A DNA stretch of 64,000 nt from Alistipes timonensis JC136 (GCF_900107675.1 NZ_FNRI01000001.1:248001-312000), one strand, 5' to 3'; counted from the stretch's first letter, positions 15,655-24,110 are shown. A program made the numbers and translations. Notes: generated by a model not told the origin, from the letters alone.

Positions 15655-16527
15655 TTATAAAATGTTCAGTACTTGCTCTTTGATCTTCTCCAGTTCGTCC
15701 TTCATTTTGACTACGAGGATCTGGATGTTCGATTCGTTGGCTTTCGAACCCATCGTATTGATCTCACGGCCCATCTCCTGGGCGATGAAGCCCAGTTTGC
15801 GGCCTGCGCTCTCCTCCCCTGCGGCTACCTCGCGGAAGTATTTGCAGTGGTTGGTGAGGCGGACTTTCTCCTCGGTGATGTCCAGTTTTTCGAGGTAGAA
15901 GATCATCTCCTGCTCCAGCCGGTTACGGTCCACGTCGACGGGGAGTTTCGTGAGGTTGTCCAGGATGCGGTTGCGGACCGTCTCCGTGCGGGCTTTCTCG
16001 AAGGGAACCACCTCGTCGCGGTATTGCTTGATCAGCTCCACGCGGCGCAGCAGGTCGGCGATCAGGATCGCTCCCTCCTGTGCGCGGAAGGCATCCAGCT
16101 GTGCGGCGGCAGCTTCCGCAGCGGCGATCAGCGCGGTGTGCTCCTCCTCCGAAATGGTTTCGGACTCGGTGGCCACGACCTCGGGCAGGCGCATGATGAC
16201 CGGCAGGATGGCGTCGTAGCCGGCGTCGATGCCGGCGAACGTGAGCGTGTCGTTCATCTGCCGCAGGTATTCGCGGAAGACCTCGCGGTTGATACGGGCC
16301 GGGGTCTCGACGGCCTGCGACTCGACCGAGACGAAAACGTCGACCTTGCCCCGCTGGATCGTGCGGGCGATGACGTTGCGGAGTTCGTACTCCGACTGAC
16401 GGTAGACGGCCGGAAGCCGCAGCGAGAGGTCCAACTGCTTGGAGTTGAGCGAACGTATCTCGACCGTGATCTTTTTATTTTGAAGTGTGGCTTCGCCTTT
16501 GCCGAAGCCGGTCATTGATTTTACCAT
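15655..16527 (-). CDS. YicC family endoribonuclease
   Basis: The 290-residue product starts MVKSMTGFGKGEA, the exact YicC N-terminus; the frame's 10 extra upstream codons are from a TTG and are rejected. The C-terminal DUF1732 region ends LTNHCKYFREVAAGEESAGRKLGFIAQEMGREINTMGSKANE and is strongly conserved. E. coli YicC is an endoribonuclease that targets the small RNA RyhB; whether members here act on a small RNA is not known. It is the first gene of the seven-gene unit running to the GT32 gene, with a TAATTTTG box 28 bp upstream. Confidence 0.93.
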   Translation of the reverse strand: MVKSMTGFGKGEATLQNKKITVEIRSLNSKQLDLSLRLPAVYRQSEYELRNVIARTIQRGKVDVFVSVESQAVETPARINREVFREYLRQMNDTLTFAGIDAGYDAILPVIMRLPEVVATESETISEEEHTALIAAAEAAAAQLDAFRAQEGAILIADLLRRVELIKQYRDEVVPFEKARTETVRNRILDNLTKLPVDVDRNRLEQEMIFYLEKLDITEEKVRLTNHCKYFREVAAGEESAGRKLGFIAQEMGREINTMGSKANESNIQILVVKMKDELEKIKEQVLNIL

Positions 16528-16554
16528 GCTGGTGTGGGAACTTGATATTTTCTG

Positions 16555-16562
16555 CAAAATTA
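16555..16562 (-). promoter_or_regulatory. -7 box TAATTTTG for the yicC operon
   Basis: Read on the minus strand, TAATTTTG matches TAnnTTTG and lies 28 bp upstream of the yicC ATG, in the divergent yicC/serC region. Confidence 0.5.
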
Positions 16563-16621
16563 ATAAAAACTATCCAAAAAGAGGCGCGTCCCGCTTATGA
16601 AATGAAATTTATTTGGCTATC

Positions 16622-16654
16622 TTTGCGTTTATAAAATTTTTTTCTTTATATTTG
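16622..16654 (+). promoter_or_regulatory. Promoter for serC
   Basis: A TTTG at 16622-16625 and TATATTTG at 16647-16654 are separated by 21 bp, close to the Bacteroidetes -33/-7 spacing. The leader to the serC ATG is about 50 bp. An overlapping TATCTTTG (16617-16624) could be a second start. Confidence 0.65.
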
Positions 16655-16709
16655 TGTTAGCAAACTAACAGCTAAGCATCAGACCATTCAAATCACATAC
16701 GAAATCATT

Positions 16710-17783
16710 ATGAAAAAGCACAATTTCAATGCGGGACCTTCCATTCTGGCGGATGAGGTCATCGAAAATGCAGCCAAGGCAATTCTCGACTTCAACGGAT
16801 CGGGGCTTTCGCTGCTTTCGATCTCCCACCGGACGAAGGATTTCGACGCCGTGATGGAGGAAGCCGACCAGCTTTTCCGGGAGTTGCTCCATATTCCGGA
16901 CAACTACAAGATCATCTATCTGGGCGGCGGTGCGAGTACCTATTTTTATGAAATTCCCGCGAACTTCCTGGGCAAAAAAGCCGGCTATGTGAATACGGGT
17001 GTGTGGGCGAAGAAGGCTATCAAAGAGGCCAAGCGTTACGGTGAGGTCGAGGTGCTGGCGTCGTCCGAGGACAAAAATTTCACCTATATCCCGAAGGGCT
17101 TCGCCATTCCGGCCGACCTGGACTATGTGCATATTACCTCTAATAATACGATCTACGGTACGGAGTACCACGAGGACCTCTCGTCGCCCGTGCCCCTGAT
17201 CGCCGACATGTCGTCGGACATCCTCTCCCGCCCGGTCGATGTTTCGAAATACGCCATGATCTACGGCGGAGCACAGAAAAACCTGGCTCCCGCGGGTGTG
17301 GCTTTCGCCATCATCCGCGAGGACATGCTGGACAAGATCGTCCGTGATCTGCCGTCGATGGTGTCGTTCCGCACCCATGTCGAGAACAACTCGATGTTCA
17401 ACACGCCGCCCGTCTTCCCGATCTATGTGCTGAAAGAGACCCTCCGGTGGCTCAAGTCGATCGGCGGCGTCCCCGAGATCTACCGCCGCAATCAGGAGAA
17501 GGCCGCCCTGCTCTACGACGAGATCGACCGCAACCCGCTGTTCCGCGGTACGGTCGTGAAGGAGGACCGCTCGCTGATGAATATCTGCTTCGTGATGGCC
17601 GAGGGGTATGAAGACCTCGCCGACGAGTTCATGGCTTTCGCCAAGGAGCGCGGCATGGTCGGCATCAAGGGCCACCGGCTGGTGGGCGGTTTCCGCGCAT
17701 CGTGCTACAACGCCCTGCCCAAGTCGAGCGTCGAGGCGTTGGTGGCCTGCATGCAGGAGTTCGCCGAAAAACATGCGAAATAG
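16710..17783 (+). CDS. serC: Phosphoserine aminotransferase
   Basis: SerC transaminates 3-phosphohydroxypyruvate to phosphoserine using glutamate, and can serve PLP synthesis too. The 357-residue protein starts MKKHNFNAGPSILADEVIENAA, has LGGGASTYFYEIPANFL near residue 73, and carries the PLP Lys in MIYGGAQKNLAPAGVAF. The C-terminal EERGMVGIKGHRLVGGFRASCYNALP-type block (here from about 310) is typical of class V SerC enzymes. It is the first gene of a serC-serA-DUF1015 cluster on the plus strand. Confidence 0.95.
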   Translation: MKKHNFNAGPSILADEVIENAAKAILDFNGSGLSLLSISHRTKDFDAVMEEADQLFRELLHIPDNYKIIYLGGGASTYFYEIPANFLGKKAGYVNTGVWAKKAIKEAKRYGEVEVLASSEDKNFTYIPKGFAIPADLDYVHITSNNTIYGTEYHEDLSSPVPLIADMSSDILSRPVDVSKYAMIYGGAQKNLAPAGVAFAIIREDMLDKIVRDLPSMVSFRTHVENNSMFNTPPVFPIYVLKETLRWLKSIGGVPEIYRRNQEKAALLYDEIDRNPLFRGTVVKEDRSLMNICFVMAEGYEDLADEFMAFAKERGMVGIKGHRLVGGFRASCYNALPKSSVEALVACMQEFAEKHAK

Positions 17784-17864
17784 GCCATGTGCCCGACCAT
17801 CGTCCCGCTGATGCGGGAGACGAAGAAAGAACAGGATATTTATTTTACGTCATTGATCGATACT

Positions 17865-18788
17865 ATGAAAATACTGGTTGCAACGGAGAAGCCTTTTGCC
17901 AAGAAGGCCGTTGACGGAATCCGCGGGATCGTGGAGAATGCCGGCTATGAACTGGCGCTGCTCGAAAAATATACCGACAAGAGTCAGTTGTTGGAGGCTG
18001 TGGCCGATGTGGATGCGCTGATTATCCGCAGCGACAAGGTGACCGCCGAGGTCATCGCTGCGGCGAAAAACCTGAAAATCGTGGTCCGCGCCGGTGCGGG
18101 TTACGACAATGTGGACCTCGAAGCGGCTTCGGCGCGGGGCATCGTGGTGATGAACACTCCGGGCCAGAATTCCAACGCCGTGGCCGAGCTGGCGCTGGCC
18201 ATGATGATCTACATGTCGCGAAACCGCTTTACCCCGGGTACGGGCACGGAAATCCAGGGCAAGACCCTCGGCATCCACGCTTACGGCAATGTCGGCAAGC
18301 TGGTCGGCCGCAAGGGAAAGGCGTTAGGCATGAATGTTGTCGCATACGATCCGTTCATCACCGACGAGGCGGTCTTTGCGGCTGACGGCGTGAAGAAGGT
18401 GGCGTCGGTCGAGGAGCTTTACAAGGTGTCCGACTTCCTCTCGCTGCACATTCCCGCTACGGAGCAGACCAAGGGTTCGATCGGTTACGACCTGCTGATG
18501 TCGATGCCCAAGGGTGCGACGCTGGTCAACACCGCCCGCAAGGAGGTGATCGACGAGGCGGGTGTGGTGCGTGCCCTGACCGAGCGCGAGGACCTGAAAT
18601 ACATCACCGACATCGCCGCCGGCAATCAGGCCGAGCTGGACGAGAAGTTCTGCAAGCGGGTTTTCGCCACGGCGAAGAAGATGGGCGCCGAGACCGCCGA
18701 GGCCAACATCAATGCCGGTTTGGCGGCAGCCAGCCAGATTGTGGATTTCCTGAAGAACGGCAATACCCGTTTCCAGGTCAATAAATAG
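17865..18788 (+). CDS. serA: D-3-phosphoglycerate dehydrogenase, short form
   Basis: The ATG at 17865 gives a 306-residue product starting MKILVATEKPFAKKAVDGIR, fitting the substrate-binding lobe of 2-hydroxyacid dehydrogenases; upstream in-frame codons read as linker only. Family marks are VVRAGAGYDNVDLEAASARG (catalytic Arg region), LGIHAYGNVGKLVGRKGKALG as the NAD-binding loop (an unusual 'HAYGNVG' where GxGxxG is common), and NTARKEVIDEAGVVRAL. It lacks the C-terminal ACT domain that gives serine feedback inhibition in E. coli SerA. Placement 81 bp after serC supports the serine role. The C-terminus ends in VDFLKNGNTRFQVNK. Confidence 0.9.
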   Translation: MKILVATEKPFAKKAVDGIRGIVENAGYELALLEKYTDKSQLLEAVADVDALIIRSDKVTAEVIAAAKNLKIVVRAGAGYDNVDLEAASARGIVVMNTPGQNSNAVAELALAMMIYMSRNRFTPGTGTEIQGKTLGIHAYGNVGKLVGRKGKALGMNVVAYDPFITDEAVFAADGVKKVASVEELYKVSDFLSLHIPATEQTKGSIGYDLLMSMPKGATLVNTARKEVIDEAGVVRALTEREDLKYITDIAAGNQAELDEKFCKRVFATAKKMGAETAEANINAGLAAASQIVDFLKNGNTRFQVNK

Positions 18789-18806
18789 ACGATAAATGTA
18801 TCGAAA

Positions 18807-18836
18807 GAGGCGGGTGCGAAAACGCCCGCCTTTTTC
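18807..18836 (+). terminator. Terminator-like hairpin between serA and the DUF1015 gene
   Basis: GGCGGGTG (18809-18816) pairs with CGCCCGCC (18823-18830), followed by TTTTT. It may lower expression of the DUF1015 gene relative to serCA rather than fully separate them. Confidence 0.75.
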
Positions 18837-18854
18837 GCCTAAAACAAGAACTTT

Positions 18855-20102
18855 ATGGTACGAATAAAACCTTTCCGTGCGGTCCGTCCGCCGAAGGAGC
18901 ATGCCGCCGAGGTGGCGTCGCGTCCCTACGACGTGTTGAATTCCGCCGAGGCGAAAACCGAGGCTACGGAGCGTTCGCTGCTGCACATCATCAAACCTGA
19001 AATCGATTTCGAACCCATCGCCGACGAGCATTCCGATCCGGTTTACGACAAGGCGGTGGAGAATTTCCGCAAGTGGCAGTCCGAGGGATGGCTCCGGCAG
19101 GACCCCGAGGAGTACTACTATATTTATGCGCAGACGATGGAGGGCCGCACGCAGTACGGACTGGCGATGTGCTGCCATTTCGAGGATTACCTCTCGGGAG
19201 CTATCAAAAAGCATGAGCTGACGCGCCCCGACAAGGAGGAGGACCGCATGATTCATGTCCGCAACCAGAAAGCCAATATCGAGCCGGTGTTTTTCGCCTA
19301 TCCCGACAATGCCGAGATCGACGCCATCGTCGCCGACGTGGTGAAGAACAACGCTCCGGAGTACGATTTCACGGCCGCCGACGGCTTCGGACACCAACTG
19401 TGGGTGATCCGCGACCGGAAGACCAACGACCGCATCACGGAGATTTTCGCCGGCATCCCGGCGCTGTATGTCGCCGACGGACACCACCGCACGGCTGCCG
19501 CCGCCCGCGTAGGCCAGGAGTGCCGCGGCAAGAATCCGAACCATTCGGGCTGCGAGGAGTACTGCTATTTCCTGGCTGTGACGTTCCCGGCCAACCAACT
19601 GCGCATCATCGACTACAACCGTGTGGTGAAGGACCTGAACGGCCTGACGCCCGCCGAACTCCTCGAAAAACTGAAGGAGTCGTTTACGGTCGAGGACAAG
19701 GGAACGGAGGAGTACCGCCCCACGGCCCTGCACAACTTTGCGATGTACCTCGACGGTCGCTGGTACAGCCTGACGGCCAAGCCGGGCACTTACGATGACA
19801 ACGATCCGATCGGGGTGCTGGACGTTACGGTGCTGTCGAATCTGGTGCTGGACAAGATTCTGGACATCAAGGACCTGCGCACGTCGAAACGAATTGATTT
19901 CGTGGGCGGCATCCGCGGCCTGGGCGAGCTGAAGCGGCGCGTGGACAGCGGGGAGATGAAGGCGGCGTTCGCCCTCTACCCCGTTTCGATGCAACAGCTC
20001 ATCAATATCGCCGACACGGGTAACATCATGCCTCCGAAGACCACGTGGTTCGAACCGAAACTGCGCTCGGGAGTCGTAATCCACTCGTTCGAAGAAAAAT
20101 AA
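18855..20102 (+). CDS. DUF1015 family protein linked to serine biosynthesis genes
   Basis: This 415-residue cytoplasmic protein begins MVRIKPFRAVRPPKEHAAEVASRPYDVLN, the conserved DUF1015 start. Other family blocks are YYIYAQTMEGRTQYGLAMCCHFEDYLSG, RPDKEEDRMIHVRNQKANIEPVFFAYPD and IPALYVADGHHRTAAAARVG (about 200-220), the last with an invariant ADGHHR motif that looks like an active site. The biochemical role of DUF1015 is not settled. It sits directly after serC-serA, and no phosphoserine phosphatase (serB) is in the window. A terminator precedes it, so the coupling may be partial. Confidence 0.88.
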   Translation: MVRIKPFRAVRPPKEHAAEVASRPYDVLNSAEAKTEATERSLLHIIKPEIDFEPIADEHSDPVYDKAVENFRKWQSEGWLRQDPEEYYYIYAQTMEGRTQYGLAMCCHFEDYLSGAIKKHELTRPDKEEDRMIHVRNQKANIEPVFFAYPDNAEIDAIVADVVKNNAPEYDFTAADGFGHQLWVIRDRKTNDRITEIFAGIPALYVADGHHRTAAAARVGQECRGKNPNHSGCEEYCYFLAVTFPANQLRIIDYNRVVKDLNGLTPAELLEKLKESFTVEDKGTEEYRPTALHNFAMYLDGRWYSLTAKPGTYDDNDPIGVLDVTVLSNLVLDKILDIKDLRTSKRIDFVGGIRGLGELKRRVDSGEMKAAFALYPVSMQQLINIADTGNIMPPKTTWFEPKLRSGVVIHSFEEK

Positions 20103-20110
20103 TTGAAAAA

Positions 20111-20138
20111 GAGCTGCCAAAAAGGCAGCTCTTTTTTT
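20111..20138 (+). terminator. Rho-independent terminator after the DUF1015 gene
   Basis: GAGCTGCC (20111-20118) and GGCAGCTC (20124-20131) form an 8-bp perfect stem with an A5 loop, followed by seven T. Confidence 0.92.
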
Positions 20139-20153
20139 GCAGGGTGTTCCGGG

Positions 20154-20321
20154 CTATTTCCGGGTGTTGTTGGCGATCGACGACCTGCGACAGGACGAAT
20201 CCGCCGCCGCCGACGACGTACATGCCAGCCACTCGCCGCATCCCGCGTTGAAAACGCGGTTGTCGATGGCCGCTACAAGCACCCCGATGGGAACCAGCAG
20301 GTTGAGTGCCGTCAGGAGCAT
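20154..20321 (-). pseudogene. Possible small membrane protein or gene remnant
   Basis: In the 375-bp gap 20139-20513 one minus-strand frame looks protein-like. From an ATG at 20321 it gives 55 residues with one hydrophobic helix (MLLTALNLLVPIGVLVAAID) and then a Ser/Ala/Arg-rich tail ending at TAG 20154. The frame continues upstream to a TAG near 20352, reading SPKNPFRWLYMLL, without an ATG start before the helix. The sequence before the helix looks like normal membrane-protein sequence, so this may be a decayed gene or a small protein with a non-ATG start. Confidence is low. The rest of the gap holds the DUF1015 terminator and the ferredoxin promoter. Confidence 0.3.
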
Positions 20322-20478
20322 GTAGAGCCAGCGGAACGGGTTCTTCGGGCTCTAAATTTTCTGAAACAGGGACAGTTGACCCCTTTCGGCCGGAGAGGGA
20401 TTTTTTCCGGAGGCGTTGTTTTATCACGGATCGGCGTTTTTTTATAACGAAAAACAAGCTGAGGCATGGAATTTTTAC

Positions 20479-20486
20479 TATATTTG
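20479..20486 (+). promoter_or_regulatory. -7 box TATATTTG for the 2-oxoacid oxidoreductase operon
   Basis: Exact TATATTTG, 27 bp upstream of the ferredoxin-subunit ATG. Confidence 0.65.
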
Positions 20487-20513
20487 TAAGCAACTTAACA
20501 ATACTACGGCGTT

Positions 20514-20741
20514 ATGGCTAAAATCAAAGGAACAATCGTTGTCGACAAGGAGCGTTGCAAAGGGTGCGGGGTTTGCGCCTCGGCCTGCCCGTGCGACGTG
20601 CTCGCCCTGTCGGCTGAGGTAAACAGCAAGGGCTACCCGGTGGCGTGGATGGCGAATCCCGATGCCTGTACGGGTTGTGCTTCGTGTGCGGTGATCTGTC
20701 CCGACAGCGTCATCACGGTTTATCGTCAAAAATTCGAATAG
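20514..20741 (+). CDS. 2-oxoacid:ferredoxin oxidoreductase, ferredoxin (delta) subunit
   Basis: A 75-residue protein with two [4Fe-4S] motifs: CKGCGVCASACP (Cys15, 18, 21, 25) and CTGCASCAVICP (Cys52, 55, 58, 62). It is the delta-type electron carrier of a four-subunit 2-oxoacid:ferredoxin oxidoreductase. The next three genes, spaced by 3-6 bp, encode the alpha, beta and gamma subunits, making a single operon with its own TATATTTG promoter. In an anaerobe the complex either oxidises a 2-oxoacid to an acyl-CoA, reducing ferredoxin, or runs in reverse. Confidence 0.92.
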   Translation: MAKIKGTIVVDKERCKGCGVCASACPCDVLALSAEVNSKGYPVAWMANPDACTGCASCAVICPDSVITVYRQKFE

Positions 20742-20744
20742 GCT

Positions 20745-21839
20745 ATGGCAGAGAAAGAAGTAAAACTGATGAAAGGCAACGAGGTGATCGCCCATGCGGC
20801 GATCCGCTACGGTTGCGATGGATATTTCGGATACCCCATTACCCCGCAGTCGGAGGTGATGGAGACATTGATGGAGCTCAAACCGTGGGAGACTACGGGC
20901 ATGGTGGTACTGCAGGCCGAGTCGGAGATCTCTTCGATCAACATGGTCTACGGCGGCGCCTCGACCGGCAAGCGGGTCATGACCTCGTCGTCGAGCCCCG
21001 GCATCAGCCTGATGTCCGAGGGGCTGAGCTACCTGGCCGGCGCCGAACTCCCCTGCCTGATAATCAACTGCCAGCGCGGCGGTCCGGGGCTGGGTACGAT
21101 CCAGCCCTCGCAGGGCGACTATTTCCAGGCCTGCAAAGGCGGCGGCCACGGCGATTTCCACCTGATCGTGCTGGCTCCGAACTCCGTGCAGGAGATGCAC
21201 GACCATGTGGCCGAGGCTTTTGACCTGGCATTCAAATACCGCAATCCGGCGCTGATCCTCGCCGACGGCGCCATCGGTCAGATGATGGAGAAAGTCGTGC
21301 TGGCGCCCCAGCGTCCGCGCAAGACCGACGAGGAACTGAAGGCCGAGTGCGGTTCGTGGGCTACGCAGGGAAAACCCGCCTCCCGGCCGCGCAATATCGT
21401 GACTTCGCTCGAATTGCAGTCCGAGAAGATGGAGGTCATCAACAAGCGTCTGCAGGAGAAATACAAGGCCCTCGAGGAGAACGAGGTGCGCTACGAAGCC
21501 ATCGAGTGCGACGATGCCGACTACGTCATCGTGGCGTTCGGATCATCGGCCCGTATCTGTTCGGCGACGGTCGAAATGGCCCGCGCCGAGGGTTTGAAGG
21601 TCGGCCTGCTGCGTCCTATTACACTTTACCCGTTCCCCAAGAAGCAAATCGCCGATTTGGCTGCGCGTGGTGTCAAAGGATTCCTCTCGGCTGAGCTGAA
21701 TGCCGGACAGATGGTCGAGGACGTGCGGCTGGCTGTGAACGGCAAGGCCCCCGTCGAACATTACGGGCGTCAGGGAGGTATGATGTTCAATCCCGGCGAG
21801 GTGCTCGACGCGCTCAAGGAAAAACTGATTAAAAAGTAA
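20745..21839 (+). CDS. vorB: 2-oxoacid:ferredoxin oxidoreductase, alpha subunit (KorA/VorB type)
   Basis: This 364-residue subunit starts MAEKEVKLMKGNEVIAHAAIRYGCDGYFGYPITPQSE, the pyrimidine-binding domain I of the pyruvate:ferredoxin oxidoreductase superfamily, with SSSSPGISLMSEGLSYLAGAELP near residue 82. Domain II follows (about 240-364, VIVAFGSSARICSATVEMARAEG). The layout matches proteins usually named VorB (2-oxoisovalerate) or KorA (2-oxoglutarate); the substrate cannot be fixed from sequence alone. It follows the ferredoxin gene by 3 bp and precedes the beta subunit by 6 bp. Confidence 0.9.
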   Translation: MAEKEVKLMKGNEVIAHAAIRYGCDGYFGYPITPQSEVMETLMELKPWETTGMVVLQAESEISSINMVYGGASTGKRVMTSSSSPGISLMSEGLSYLAGAELPCLIINCQRGGPGLGTIQPSQGDYFQACKGGGHGDFHLIVLAPNSVQEMHDHVAEAFDLAFKYRNPALILADGAIGQMMEKVVLAPQRPRKTDEELKAECGSWATQGKPASRPRNIVTSLELQSEKMEVINKRLQEKYKALEENEVRYEAIECDDADYVIVAFGSSARICSATVEMARAEGLKVGLLRPITLYPFPKKQIADLAARGVKGFLSAELNAGQMVEDVRLAVNGKAPVEHYGRQGGMMFNPGEVLDALKEKLIKK

Positions 21840-21845
21840 AAGACG

Positions 21846-22613
21846 ATGGCAGAGGTTGAAATCAAAAAGGAGAATCTGGTTTATACGAAACCGGCGCTCA
21901 TCACTGATAATGTCATGCACTACTGCCCCGGCTGCAGTCACGGTACGGTGCATAAGCTCGTCGCCGAGGTCATCGAGGAGATGGGCCTCGCGGAGAAGAC
22001 CGTGGGCGTTTCGCCCGTGGGCTGCTCGGTGTTCGCCTACAACTATATCGACATCGACTGGATCGAGGCGGCGCACGGACGCGCTCTGGCCGTTGCGACG
22101 GCCGTGAAGCGGCTCTATCCGCAGAACATGGTCTTCACCTATCAGGGCGACGGCGACCTGTCGGCTATCGGTACGGCGGAGTCGATCCATGCGGCGGCGC
22201 GCGGCGAGAACGTCGTGGCGATCTATATTAACAATGCGATTTACGGCATGACCGGCGGTCAGATGGCTCCGACCACCCTCTTGGGCATGAAGACCGCGAC
22301 GACCCCTTACGGGCGCGATCCGCGGCTGAACGGTTATCCCTACAAGATCGCGGAGATGATGGCCCATCTGGACGGCGCCACCTACATTACGCGCCAGAGC
22401 GTGCATACGGCCGCTAACGTGCGCAAGTGCAAGAAGGCGATCCGCAAGGCGTTCGAGAATTCGATGGCCGGCAACGGCTTCTCGATGGTCGAGGTCGTTT
22501 CGACTTGTAACAGCGGTTGGAAACTCTCGCCCGTGGCTTCGAATCAGTGGATGGCGGAGAACATGCTGCCCTTCTATCCGCTGGGCGATATCAAAGACGT
22601 TAAAAAAGAGTAA
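21846..22613 (+). CDS. 2-oxoacid:ferredoxin oxidoreductase, beta (TPP-binding) subunit
   Basis: The 255-residue beta subunit binds thiamine diphosphate. HYCPGCSHGTVHKLV (near residue 27) matches the CxGC-type iron-sulfur or structural motif of beta subunits. The TPP motif is GDGDLSAIGTAESIHAAARGENVVAIYINNAIYGMTGGQMAPT (about 101-142), with GDG and the N-N-x-x-Y-G-M-T end typical of the family. Translation is likely coupled with the alpha gene (6 bp upstream) and the gamma gene (4 bp downstream). Confidence 0.92.
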   Translation: MAEVEIKKENLVYTKPALITDNVMHYCPGCSHGTVHKLVAEVIEEMGLAEKTVGVSPVGCSVFAYNYIDIDWIEAAHGRALAVATAVKRLYPQNMVFTYQGDGDLSAIGTAESIHAAARGENVVAIYINNAIYGMTGGQMAPTTLLGMKTATTPYGRDPRLNGYPYKIAEMMAHLDGATYITRQSVHTAANVRKCKKAIRKAFENSMAGNGFSMVEVVSTCNSGWKLSPVASNQWMAENMLPFYPLGDIKDVKKE

Positions 22614-22617
22614 GGCT

Positions 22618-23163
22618 ATGAAAGAGACGTTGATAATTGCAGGATTCGGAGGACAGGGCGTCCTCTCGATGGGTAAGATTCTGGCTTACTCGGGTGTGAT
22701 GCAGGATTTCGAGGTGACGTGGATGCCTTCCTACGGTCCCGAGATGCGCGGCGGCACGGCCAATGTGACGGTGATCCTTTCGGATCGGAAGATCTCCTCG
22801 CCCATCGCCCATGAATTCGACACGGCGATCATTCTGAACCAGCAGTCGATGGAGAAATTCGAGCCGATGGTCAAGCCCGGCGGCGTGCTGATCTACGATA
22901 CGAACGGCATCACGCGCCATCCGGTGCGCAAGGACATCGAGGTCTACGCGATCGACGCCACGGCTGAGTGTGCGAAGATGGGCCAGGCCAAGCTGTTCAA
23001 CACGATGATTCTGGGCGGGTATCTGAAAGTGCGCCCCGTGGTCGAGATGGAAAATGTGATGGTGGGTCTGAAAAAATCGCTTCCCGAGCGTGCTTGGAAG
23101 ATGCTTCCGGCCAACGAGGAGGCCATCAAACACGGCGGCGAGATCATCCGCAAGGTCCGCTGA
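22618..23163 (+). CDS. 2-oxoacid:ferredoxin oxidoreductase, gamma subunit
   Basis: The 181-residue gamma subunit has the family N-terminus LIIAGFGGQGVLSMGKILAYSG, then WMPSYGPEMRGGTANVTVILSD, and TMILGGYLK toward the middle. It completes the delta-alpha-beta-gamma set. It ends 22 bp before a terminator. Length is normal. Confidence 0.92.
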   Translation: MKETLIIAGFGGQGVLSMGKILAYSGVMQDFEVTWMPSYGPEMRGGTANVTVILSDRKISSPIAHEFDTAIILNQQSMEKFEPMVKPGGVLIYDTNGITRHPVRKDIEVYAIDATAECAKMGQAKLFNTMILGGYLKVRPVVEMENVMVGLKKSLPERAWKMLPANEEAIKHGGEIIRKVR

Positions 23164-23184
23164 TTCCAGTTGTACGAGATAATG

Positions 23185-23213
23185 AGGCGCTCTGTGAGGG
23201 GCGCCTTTTTGTT
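23185..23213 (+). terminator. Terminator of the 2-oxoacid oxidoreductase operon
   Basis: AGGCGC (23185-23190) pairs with GCGCCT (23201-23206) around a 10-base loop, followed by a T-rich run. Confidence 0.75.
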
Positions 23214-23398
23214 TTATGGCTCCGACTGAACGTGCTGCCGGTCCTGATCGAAAACGTCGTTTGTGTAGACCGATCCGCGCAAGAGCGCAAATCGGTGAAT
23301 AACATGTCGTTAAATGTATTATCTTGGGGGATGAAAGAATAAATCATGTTGAAGGGCATCGATTTTGCGTGTCCGGCATTAACTTTAAATTTCAGACT

Positions 23399-24085
23399 AT
23401 GGAAAAGAACGAACTGCAGATGCCGCGCCTGGGCGAACCCGTTCCGGCATTCGAGGCGATGACCACGCGGGGCAAGATCAGCTTCCCGGACGATTACAAG
23501 GGTAAATGGGTGATTCTGTTCAGCCACCCTGCCGACTTTACTCCGATCTGCACCACCGAGATACTTACGTTCGGAGCCCGCACGGCAGAGTTCCGGGCGC
23601 TGAATTGCGAATTGGTGGGCTTGTCCATCGATAGCCGCAACAGTCATATCGCGTGGTTGAAAACCATCCGTGAGAAGATCGAGTACAAGGGCATGAAGGA
23701 TGTAAAGGTCGAGTTTCCGATCATCGATGACGTTTCGATGAAGGTGGCGTCGCTTTACGGTATGATCCAGCCCGGCGAGAGCCAGACGGCTGCCGTGCGG
23801 GCTGTCTTCTTCGTCGATCCGAAGGGCGTGCTGCGGGCGATGATCTACTATCCGCTGGCGCTGGGCCGCAATTTCGACGAGATCAAACGGGTCCTGATCG
23901 GCCTGCAGACCATCGACGCCTTCGGTATCGCATTGCCTGCCGACTGGCGTCCGGGCGACGAGGTGATTGTGCCGATGAAGGGTGATGACCAGGAGACGGT
24001 TCCCGAAGGGGCCAAGTGCTACGACTGGTTCTTCTGCACCAAGCCGCTCCCGAAGGAGGAGATCGAGAAGAAGATCGGCAAGTAG
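23399..24085 (+). CDS. Peroxiredoxin (Prx6/1-Cys-like)
   Basis: From the ATG at 23399 the 228-residue product starts MEKNELQMPRLGEPVPAFEAM. The peroxidatic site is SHPADFTPICTTE, with Cys51 preceded by the PxxxT signature. The long C-terminal arm (SGRPGDE-like DWRPGDEVIVPMKGDDQETV) and length fit the Prx6/archaeal AhpC group. The arm has Cys residues in KCYDWFFCTKP near 208-213, where archaeal members carry resolving cysteines. It detoxifies hydrogen peroxide or organic peroxides, and no reductase gene is adjacent. The upstream 75 bp of open frame lacks family similarity. Confidence 0.92.
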   Translation: MEKNELQMPRLGEPVPAFEAMTTRGKISFPDDYKGKWVILFSHPADFTPICTTEILTFGARTAEFRALNCELVGLSIDSRNSHIAWLKTIREKIEYKGMKDVKVEFPIIDDVSMKVASLYGMIQPGESQTAAVRAVFFVDPKGVLRAMIYYPLALGRNFDEIKRVLIGLQTIDAFGIALPADWRPGDEVIVPMKGDDQETVPEGAKCYDWFFCTKPLPKEEIEKKIGK

Positions 24086-24110
24086 GCTCCGGCCAGAGTC
24101 CGATGAAAAA

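Noticed and set aside
18324..20120. A 598-codon minus-strand frame across serA and the DUF1015 gene
   Set aside because: It covers two well-supported genes and has no recognisable domain; it arises from codon bias.
20026..20493. A 155-codon minus-strand frame in the DUF1015-ferredoxin gap
   Set aside because: It crosses the DUF1015 terminator and its composition is not protein-like; only the separate frame at 20154-20352 has membrane character.
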